From Pisaster brevispinus (Eukaryota; Echinodermata; Asteroidea; Forcipulatida; Asteriidae): a DNA stretch of 64,000 bases. The position numbers and the translations under genes are program-made. The stretch's first letter is position 1. Each line of letters starts with the position of its first letter. The notes under the pieces were generated by a model that ran no database searches, was not told the origin of the DNA, and worked only from the letters and a program-made list of their open reading frames with translations. The DNA is taken from NCBI GenBank assembly GCA_023634235.1, contig JAMKCF010000008.1, positions 10,000,176 through 10,064,175 on the forward strand, written 5' to 3'. This document shows, piece after piece, positions 58,101 to 64,000 of this stretch.

Positions 58101-60450
58101 AAGCTAATTTTCAAATGTTTTTAACATTTTTGATTACCATTCTGCACTTTTTGTTGTGCAATTTTTATTTTATTATTATTTGTTTTCCTTTGTCTTTGTG
58201 TCTTTTAAGGACCTCAATGGAAATATGCTGGGCTCTGTAATTAGTTTATTTGTTATGTCTTTTCTCTGTTTGTCTCATTGTAATGGCAAATAAAATAATA
58301 ACTAAAACCCTGTGTAGATGATGTGAATAAGACCAACGAATGTCACCAGATATGTATGCCTTTTCTCTCAGGCCAATCATTGCCGATTTCTTTACATCTT
58401 ACAGATTGTAAAATTAGTCATGCAGAAATATTTTCAACTTTTCCTTTTTAATAGACAAAAACGATGCAAGTCTTCAACATTCATCATCATATAAGTATTA
58501 TTAGTAAGAAAAGCTTACCTTGGCATCCTTGCATTGGTACAAGCAATTCTGCAGTAACTCCATCTGACCAATAAGCTTCAACAACAGTGGCTCTTCCTAT
58601 ATCAAGATAACAATATATAAAAACTTCACAGTCACAGCTCCTGTCCTAACCATTTATAACTTTACTGCTCAACAGGATAGTATTGCTCCAGTGCAACAAG
58701 TATTGTTACTAATATGGAGAGCACAATGATTGCATCTCATACCATTACAAACATGCAAGTATTTGGCTTTGGACATACATGCACATCCACAAGTTTCATA
58801 TGGGACTGTAAGAGGTCATATCTTGTTATGTGACCTCATCGCATACATGTTAAAATAAAATGTTTTAAAATATTGAAAGGGAATTGAGAGAAAACACAAG
58901 TTGTAAAAGAAGCTGGGAAACCAGCACCTTAAGACTTCCAAGGCCTAGACTTGTGGATATGTAGAAAGCAATTTATTATATCTATTTGTTTTGTTACCCC
59001 CCCCCCAATGGTAGAATGAGAAAGCAGAAGTAGGGAATTGTCCTCATCATAACATTGTGCAATATACATACTTGAACTCTGTTTTGACAAACAATGTTTA
59101 AAGTAATTAAAAAGAATGGTTGCCCAATGAAAACAAATGTAGAAAACTGGGAAAAGCTGTGTCTAGTGTGTACTTAAGGACCATGCACAGTAGATACATC
59201 ATTTGCACCTGTGTAGCATAGAGATTTAATAACATTGGACTGCACCCACAATAATAAAAGCAGGTAACTATTAGATGTTGACTGATGCAGAACTAATCCC
59301 AACTTCCTATAAATGAATGATGAAACCTCAGAATACACAGCAAGCACAGCTGTTATGGTATGTCACCTTCTTCTTGGCACTAGGCCTTGGATGTTGGAGA
59401 CATTGTACATTCAATTTTGCGTGTGTGTGCTGCATGCTGTCAACCAAGGAGTCCAGTAAACCAGCTGTCATCCAAATCAAATGAAAACGGCAAAATCAAA
59501 TAAATCTTTCAATTTGTGGATAAGCCAAATCATTATTAATTAAGTTTTTTATGTGCAAAGTGACCATAATGAAAGCTAGCAGTTGTAGGGTTGTTTCTAA
59601 GTTGACAAATAGAAAGTTCCTATGAATTTGTTTTCAAAATTATAACCTTCTTTAAAGACTGGTATGTTTCTGCAGTAGACAAACATAACATCTTTCTTTA
59701 GTCTAAAAGAGTGTATTGTGTTATCTCCAATGACTGTATGATTCAATTTCATTATTAAACATCAAATGACTGGGTAATGCACTGGGTAAGCAATGCTGAG
59801 GATGAATCAATTCCTGATGTAGGGTAAGGGTTGAGGAAACACTACTCGTCCATTAACTTGAAATTCTTGGAACCATTGGATTGATGCCAACAGTCAAAGT
59901 ATATCACTTCAGACAGGGTTTTCCAGTAGCATTTGGATAGTTTAAATAAACAAGTTACATTACAAAAACAGTATAACTATTTTATTATTTGATCACATTT
60001 ATGTCAACCCATATAAAAAATGCTTAAACTATCCTGGAGGATTTCCACTATTTTCTGCAAACTTAACAAAACTAAACAAGTAAAAAGTGTTTGGTCCCAT
60101 GTTGTCTAATTATGTTTTCATACTTTTTAAAAATATGAAACTTTTCAACAATTTGAACTAAAATAAAATGTAAAAAAATATTCATTGGAATGAGGATCAA
60201 AACAAAATCAATGAATATTTGTTATCCAAGATGTAATTATTACATGTATTAACTAGACTATGGATAATGTATTTACATTGAAGCGCTTTTGTCTTGGCCT
60301 GTTGACTGAATGCTAAGAGGTTTCTCAGTGCACATGTTATACTAGTCATTTCAGGAGTGGATCCTGTTGTATCTACACATCTAGGTAGTGTACCATCATA
60401 TGCTTCAAGTAGTACACTGCACAAGGTGATCCCATTGCCTGTAGTATGAC
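40020..60450 (-). CDS. RTTN: Rotatin, C-terminal 424 residues (nine exons; 5' part outside window)
   Basis: On the minus strand, exons 60450-60277, 59464-59367, 58596-58519, 57606-57480, 57213-56972, 56827-56668, 54493-54368, 40438-40335 and 40184-40020 join in one frame through GT-AG introns to a TGA stop. The reading includes GLLDSLVDSMQHTHAKLNV, LLQNCLYQCKDAK, VYTANFLPG, GQQMVMRIPG, LILHNLCFPSANKPKLLAS and AVGAMWALLYGSQKAK, which I recognise as the armadillo-like C-terminal region of rotatin (about 2,200 residues in vertebrates). Rotatin acts at centrioles and basal bodies, in centriole elongation and ciliogenesis, and affects left-right patterning. No break or missing exon is seen between the first exon here and the stop. 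Neighbouring exons upstream must lie more than 3.5 kb beyond 60450. Identity rests on remembered family motifs, not an alignment. Confidence 0.9.
40335..40438 (-). CDS. RTTN: RTTN exon after the 13.9 kb intron
   Basis: Acceptor tttatttttcag, donor CAAAAG before GTGAGC; phase 1 in, 0 out. DKLLPFFESKLKSG and AVGAMWALLYGSQK continue the same armadillo-like helix pair as the preceding exon. Confidence 0.92.
40740..42110. repeat. Cluster of about 300-bp interspersed monomers (CRE and GGAAGT rich)
   Basis: Blocks starting near 41041, 41333, 41632 and 41787 share, in order, CCAGAAGTAAAGGTCA(C/T)(G/A)TGGGGT-type sequence, GGTGCAAATACCTTG, TATGGTTTTCCAGAT, TGACGTCATCATC-type sequence and AAGTTTCAAGTCT. 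The monomers are diverged. Inside the large RTTN intron. Confidence 0.85.
42111..43819 (-). other. RTTN large intron, no exon seen
   Basis: ATATC microsatellite at 42386-42411; a 26-bp direct duplication (ATCACAGCAATTTTGGCAGA) at 43336-43386. Confidence 0.55.
43820..44171. mobile_element. 352-bp CAGGG-ended inverted-repeat element
   Basis: Left CAGGGTTCTCC and right mirrored CAGGGCTCTCT; ATCAT abuts both ends. CAGGG ends suggest hAT, but hAT makes 8-bp duplications, so the class is open. AT-rich core. Confidence 0.6.
44483..44558 (-). pseudogene. tRNA-like unit (tRNA pseudogene or SINE head)
   Basis: Minus strand reads GGACAGG, then an A box TTAGTGCAGTTGGTAGAGCA, and a B box GGTTTGAGTCT (44506-44496). 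A run of six T (plus-strand A at 44525-44530) sits between the boxes and would stop RNA polymerase III, so it is unlikely to make a full tRNA. Confidence 0.75.
44552..45208 (-). repeat. 31-bp minisatellite built from a tRNA 5' half, about 21 copies
   Basis: Minus-strand unit starts GGGCTGGTTAGCTCAGTTAG and continues TAGAGAACTAA. This is the acceptor strand and D arm of a tRNA, with the A box TAGCTCAGTTAG in nearly every copy. The array ends directly on the tRNA-like unit at 44483-44558. It lies in the RTTN intron, same strand as RTTN. Confidence 0.92.
45209..51017 (-). other. RTTN large intron, mostly unique
   Basis: No exon recognised. A 51-bp direct duplication at 50057-50150 (TAGGTAATGATACAACAATG twice). 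Confidence 0.55.
51018..52895. repeat. Tandem duplication of a 0.92 kb CRE-rich repeat
   Basis: Copy 1 (51018-51935) and copy 2 (51983-52895), offset 965 bp, share the whole order of blocks: TGCATTTGTGCACAAATGCC, TGACGTCA pairs, CGCTAGAGGGCGCTCTTGTG-like, CACTTCCGGTTTCGACCGGA, TAGAGGTCATGTGAGGTCAC, ACGTCACGTGACAGGTGATG. Eleven full TGACGTCA sites: 51230, 51241, 51376, 51536, 51795, 51815 and five in copy 2. Related to the cluster at 40740-42110. Confidence 0.93.
52960..53043. repeat. Two adjacent palindromes of AGCTGTTTCGCTGCG type
   Basis: 52960-52992 and 53016-53043 each fold as AGCTGTTTCGC...GCGAAACAGCT. The same GAGCTGTTTCG opens both 0.92 kb copies nearby (51052, 52017), so these look like end pieces of that family. 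Confidence 0.88.
53044..54367 (-). other. RTTN large intron, last part before exon 54493-54368
   Basis: A 13-bp repeat (GAGGCATAACACG) near 53199 and a 15-bp poly-C at 54085-54099. No gene. Confidence 0.5.
54368..54493 (-). CDS. RTTN: RTTN exon
   Basis: Acceptor aatttacctttcag, donor CTTCAG before GTAAGA; phase 1-1. Reads SLDLLLEFGESYSG and LILHNLCFPSANKPKLLAS; the HNLCF..ANKPK core is the clearest rotatin match in the window. Confidence 0.93.
54494..56667 (-). other. RTTN intron, 2.2 kb
   Basis: No exon or structured repeat recognised. Confidence 0.55.
56668..56827 (-). CDS. RTTN: RTTN exon
   Basis: Acceptor gtttataacag, donor CCAG before GTAAGG; phase 0 in, 1 out. TGFLQNFSQ, a basic linker RRKRKPTKQ, then LWLHLLANLTFSPEGQQMV, a rotatin signature. 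Confidence 0.92.
56972..57213 (-). CDS. RTTN: RTTN exon
   Basis: Acceptor tcttgttctgtag, donor CAGGTT before GTAAGA; phase 1 in, 0 out. 80 codons with IIQQIDRSRGC, INQRIVHVLSNAVWS and HALWKVC. A nearer GT two bases upstream would break the frame, so the GTAAGA donor was chosen. Confidence 0.9.
57480..57606 (-). CDS. RTTN: RTTN exon
   Basis: Acceptor catgtgtttag, donor CTACCAG before GTATAC; phase 0 in, 1 out. MAALEAGLIVVLLKLWSWS and LLAVYTANFLPG. The ATG is internal, not a start. Confidence 0.92.
57607..58518 (-). other. RTTN intron, 0.9 kb
   Basis: Nothing else recognised. The intron 58597-59366 is likewise plain apart from a short poly-C at 58998. Confidence 0.55.
58519..58596 (-). CDS. 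RTTN: RTTN exon
   Basis: 78 nt, phase 0-0, acceptor tatcttgatatag, donor GCCAAG before GTAAGC. Reads EEPLLLKLIGQMELLQNC then LYQCKDAK. Too short to stand out alone; found by frame and splice sites. Confidence 0.88.
59367..59464 (-). CDS. RTTN: RTTN exon
   Basis: Acceptor atttggatgacag, donor AAGAAG before GTGACA; phase 1 in, 0 out. GLLDSLVDSMQHTHAKLNV followed by a basic PRPSAKKK end, matching a conserved rotatin stretch. Confidence 0.9.
59465..60276 (-). other. RTTN intron, 0.8 kb
   Basis: AT-rich; nothing else recognised. Confidence 0.55.
60277..60450 (-). CDS. RTTN: RTTN exon (first in window)
   Basis: Acceptor gtacttttcag, donor CAAT before GTAAAT; phase 1 in, phase 1 out. Reads HTTGNGITLCSVLLEAYDG then MTSITCALRNLLAFSQQAK: an alpha-helical armadillo-like repeat. 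Confidence 0.9.
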
Positions 60451-60574
60451 CTGAAAAGTACAAAGTGACAGTGATGAAATAGTCCCTGTAGTAACAAACC
60501 CTCTGGCTACATGTATAGACTTTGCACAAACCCCAGACAAGCTCCTCAGCAAGGCTGGAAGAAAAGTAGTTCAG

Positions 60575-60723
60575 GGGCCAATTTCACCAAGCACTAAGAT
60601 TCATCTTAACATGAGTTGTCAGTATTACCATAGTGATTTGTATTGTGACATCACATTTTGCTAAGCAATTAAGATTGATACACACTTAAGATCAGTCTTA
60701 GCTCTTAGTGTGAAATCGAGGCC
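60575..60723. mobile_element. 149-bp MITE-like element
   Basis: GGGCCAATTTCACCAAGCAC at the left and, mirrored, GGCCTCGATTTCACACTAAG at the right. No clear target duplication. Related in style to 5945-6035. Confidence 0.55.
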
Positions 60724-61242
60724 AGCAGGTCCATTACCACCCCATACTCAGTGAACAACAAACAGTATACAGCAACAAAACCTCCCTCAATGTAAGATAC
60801 AATTGAAATGTTATGGTACATCTTGAACTGACAAATGTAGGTAAATATCAAAATATACACATTATTCTGAAGGATTTAAAATAACTTGTCATGAAGTTTT
60901 GAATACAAGTACATTGAATGCCAGGTGAGTGTGTTTAACAGATGGTTGAATGTTTTAGACATGAATAGAGAACAGACAATTAAAAGTTATGGACTAGAAG
61001 TCTGATTTACAATTTTACAGCATTTTATAACCTCTGGCAGCTAATGTTTCCTTGACTGAACTGAACCAGTGGTTCTCAAACCAACAAATATATTCTTTCA
61101 AAGAGGCCAGTCTAGGAGCATTAAAAGATACATTGTAACATCCAATGTAACTTGTAACACGAGTTAAAACAATTGTATAATCTACACAGCTTCATGAGAC
61201 AGTTTAGTGATTAGTACACCTCACAATAACGCCGGTCATTTT
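60724..61242 (-). other. RTTN intron, no further exon
   Basis: No exon matching rotatin found. Confidence 0.5.
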
Positions 61243-61557
61243 CAGCGGCATAGCCAGGACTTTTTCGGTGGGGGGGGGGGGGGGGGGGCACGGGGGGCAC
61301 GGGGGGGGGGGGGGGGGGGGGGGCATTGCTTTTAAGTGGGGGGCCCAGGGGGGAATGGGTTTGTCAGTGGTGGGGTCATGCTTTTGGAAGGGGACACTGC
61401 AGGGGGCCACAATCGTTCTTGGCATTTTGTTTAGCCAGACATGCCTATTCAGCATTAATGATCAGCATTATGCCCAGCCCCGGGCCCCTCTCTATTTTGT
61501 GTTTATAACAACTCAACAAGACAGTGAATTGTTGACATTGACCAACTTTTCATTCCG

Positions 61558-61640
61558 CGCTGCATGCATTGCATTGATCAGCGCGCTGCATGCATTGCAT
61601 TGATCAGCGTGCGCTGCATGCCTTGCATTGATCAGCGCGT
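61558..61640. repeat. 26-28 bp tandem repeat, three copies
   Basis: CTGCATGCATTGCATTGATC followed by AGCGCG-type spacer, three times. Confidence 0.92.
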
Positions 61641-61818
61641 GGGCACGCGCGCGCTTCCTGATACGAGGGCAACAATCCCCACCGCATTAGTTAAACAATA
61701 ATGGCTTAGTATACTATTAATTTTTTTATTTTTTTTTTACTGTATTTTAAAAGAAGGCCTACAACTTGCAGATGTATTCAGGATAAAACTTTGCAATGTT
61801 TTGTTTTCATTCTTTTTA

Positions 61819-62512
61819 GGCCTGCGCTAAACGTCGCACTTTTGCCGTGTCGAACTCATATGATTTTTGCACGGTAAGAGTTCGGCACTTAAATCGAATC
61901 GGTGACAAACGTTGAATTTAGTAAAATAGTTTGCCGCACTTAAAGAAATTCAAAATGGCGACGCAGGAGAAAATTGAAAAAGAGTTGTTTCATAAAGGCA
62001 ATTCGAGCTGACACTCGTAGTTTTTTTATTTTTATTAATGACAAAATAATTGTTCCCAAGCTTAAATGTCGTAATTCTACTATTACAACCGTTGATGAGT
62101 GGTGGTCATCGTATTTTATTTTAAAGTGACAGACAAAATCGATTATAATTCCGAAATTTACAGAATATTATGTTTGTTCAGTGTTTCCCGAATCCCATCC
62201 CCTCCGTATCAGCTACGGTACGGACAAGGAGAACGTTCACATTAAGAACAATACTCATAAAACACATTTCAAAAGCTTTGCGTGTGCGTATTCGCAAAGA
62301 GCATCGCCCGACTGAGAATTAAATTCGATTCGACGCGGCAAGAGCACGACGTTTGTCACCCATGCAAATACCGTGTAGCACAGCAGAGCTTGCCGTGCTA
62401 CACGGAAGTGTCGAACTTAAATCAAAAATTTGCACTAAACGTCGCTCTTTTGTCGAATTTAATTCATCTATTTGAGTTCGACACGGCAAATGTGCGACGT
62501 TTAGCGCAGGCC
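61819..62512. mobile_element. Nested PIF/Harbinger-like MITE with TTA duplication
   Basis: GGCCTGCGCTAAACGTCGCA at 61819 is mirrored at the right end (62512) over about 40 bp with one or two mismatches. TTA lies on both sides (61816-61818, 62513-62515). Three-base TWA duplication is typical of PIF/Harbinger. An inner hairpin CCGTGTAGCAC...GTGCTACACGG is at 62371-62405. No protein. Confidence 0.9.
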
Positions 62513-62646
62513 TTACTTTTTTTTTTCTGTGGGCACTATCACGATTTTTTCGTGGGGGGGGGCACCTGGGGGGGGGGGGCACTGGAAATTTGTGGGGGGG
62601 CACGTGCCCCCGCAGGCTCCCCCGTGGCTACGCTGCTGGTCATTTT

Positions 62647-63874
62647 TAAATGTTACTCATGAATGTTCTCAAGTAGCTGGTATAACAAAGGTCTGAATAA
62701 AAGATGATGGTGGATTAAATTGACAAACAGACATTCAAATCATATTTACATGCACTTTCAAATCTTTGGTTTGGCAAACAAGTCAAGCATTACTTCGATA
62801 CTTGGATACCGATTCGTCTTATAGCCAATCACTTTATTGGAAGAAGTTTCCTTTACAATGTCATTAAGACCTCTAATGTGAGACTTAAGCTCACTAATTA
62901 CACTTATGAAAAACACTTAAGTTTCCTTTTATCTCAGAATTCATACTAATGCAGATGTTTTTACAGGTGAAACACTGCACCAAGATTCATAATTAAAACA
63001 TTAACTAGCAAATGGTGTGCTTTCTTGTGACTGCATTTTAGTTGTGTGTGGGAAATGAGCCATTAGGAGAAGGTCATTAGGACATTGCAGGCACTGACAA
63101 GGTGAATTCAATTAAAACAAGATACAGACACAGCATCAAAAACCAGCAACTATAGTTGACTATTGAATGATCACATTCCTCTCCTTCAGCCATTCATGGC
63201 GCCAACTCATACTTGTTGAGGGCAAGTGAAGGGCATGATGGGGAGGGGTCAAACACTACTGAGCCTCTACAATTAACACAACCTCGAAAATCACATCAAC
63301 AACTCTCTGCAGCTAGTAGGGATATAACCAAATTGACAGGGTATGCAGTACACTGATTCTGATGAACGGGCCAAACTGTACTTTGATTGTACTGCAGGGC
63401 TATACTTCATTTGGCAAAGTTGTATTTATCTTTCAATGCCACGTACAATAATCACATTCCAAATTAATTGAATAGATTAGTGACAAATGCAATGACACAA
63501 TTGAAAGACATTTACTTCCAAAGCAGAGTGTAGTGCAAAAGAGAGTATAACAGGAGTACCTTCCCAACAACTTGCCTCAATCCTATTACAGTACTGACTC
63601 TATTAGTATTTGACCTTGTATTAGATAAGGAGGGAAAATGGGAAAACAAATTAATGATTGAGCAGACAGACAAGCTAGCATTTAGTGAACTGATTTCCCT
63701 GAGATTGGCAAACAAGCTCATGTGATGTGTAATGATGATGGCTTAGATCTTATGTTCATGATTAACATCTGTCTTGTTTGTCAGAATGGGATGTAGCTAT
63801 CTTGGATTCATATCAACTAAAACGAGTCTGGTATCTCTGCAGTTAGCAAGTTACATCAAGTATAGTCAACACAA
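62647..63874 (-). other. RTTN intron, no exon recognised
   Basis: I looked for rotatin-like frames on the minus strand and found none with good splice sites. Confidence 0.5.
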
Positions 63875-64000
63875 CAGTGGCGTAACTAGACATTTTCATT
63901 TGGGGGGGCAAGTGGGGGGCAAAGATTAAATTTGGGGGTGCCAAAGAAGTGCAAGATTATCATTAAATATGTTAACTGATGTATATATAATAAGAATATA
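63875..64000. mobile_element. Left part of a G-rich hAT-like element, cut by the window edge
   Basis: CAGTGGCGTAACTAGACATT then TTTGGGGGGGCAAGTGGGGG, the same layout as the element at 36902-37070. Confidence 0.6.

Larger units (their letters stand above)
61243..62638. mobile_element. hAT-like element with perfect 8-bp target duplication
   Basis: Left end CAGCGGCATAGCCAGG, right end mirrored CAGCAGCGTAGCCACG. GTCATTTT stands on both sides (61235-61242 and 62639-62646), the 8-bp duplication expected of hAT. Long G runs lie near both ends (61270-61323, 62555-62606). No transposase. The interior is split by a nested element (61819-62512), so the original insert was about 0.7 kb. Confidence 0.92.

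Noticed and set aside
61268..61603. Gly-rich 111-codon frame
   Set aside because: Comes from the poly-G runs of a hAT-like element.
63512..63721. Minus-strand frame as a further RTTN exon
   Set aside because: No rotatin-like sequence and no fitting splice phase toward the exon at 60450.

Overview
This is animal nuclear DNA: AT-rich, with long non-coding stretches, two genes split by GT-AG introns, and dense repeats. The word TAGGCCTA and close variants recur throughout. Together with a foldback element resembling sea-urchin TU elements and a CAP-EGF-ShKT gene, this suggests a marine deuterostome invertebrate, most likely an echinoderm. That assignment is inference; no rRNA or mitochondrial marker is present.

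Two genes can be read exon by exon. On the plus strand (7244-28543), 14 coding exons spell a 584-residue secreted modular protein: signal peptide, acidic propeptide-like segment, CAP/SCP domain, Cys-rich hinge, then EGF, ShKT, EGF, EGF, ShKT, linker, EGF, ShKT. From the hinge onward all introns are phase 1, the classic exon-shuffling layout. On the minus strand (60450-40020), nine exons give the last 424 or so residues of rotatin (RTTN), a centriole and ciliary basal-body protein. Its upstream exons lie beyond the right edge. A 13.9 kb intron separates two of its last exons.

The rest is repeats. 1-7.2 kb: minisatellites (19 copies of 66 bp) and small hairpins. 7.6-17.3 kb (CAP intron 1): a hAT-like element with GTACTCG-rich ends, a 44-bp triplicate, a 1.73 kb nearly pure CACAGCT heptamer array and a CAAT microsatellite. 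22.7-23.9 kb (CAP intron 4): a foldback element whose two arms are opposed arrays of 20-21 bp units, flanked by TA. 34.2-37.6 kb: a 1.25 kb inverted-repeat element carrying a broken reverse-transcriptase-element fragment, a decayed LINE on the minus strand invaded by a 114-bp palindrome and a G-rich hAT-like element, and a degenerate minisatellite. 40.4-54.4 kb (RTTN intron): two clusters of an interspersed family rich in CRE (TGACGTCA) and CCGGAAGT sites, a CAGGG-ended element, and about 21 tandem copies of a tRNA 5' half (A box), ending in a complete tRNA-like unit. 61.2-62.6 kb: a hAT-like element with a perfect 8-bp target duplication, itself split by a Harbinger-like element with a TTA duplication.

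The strongest leads are the A-box minisatellite, the CAP-EGF-ShKT architecture with altered pocket residues, the foldback element, and the CRE-rich duplicated module. I found no complete autonomous transposon, no CRISPR array and no convincing functional tRNA or rRNA gene.
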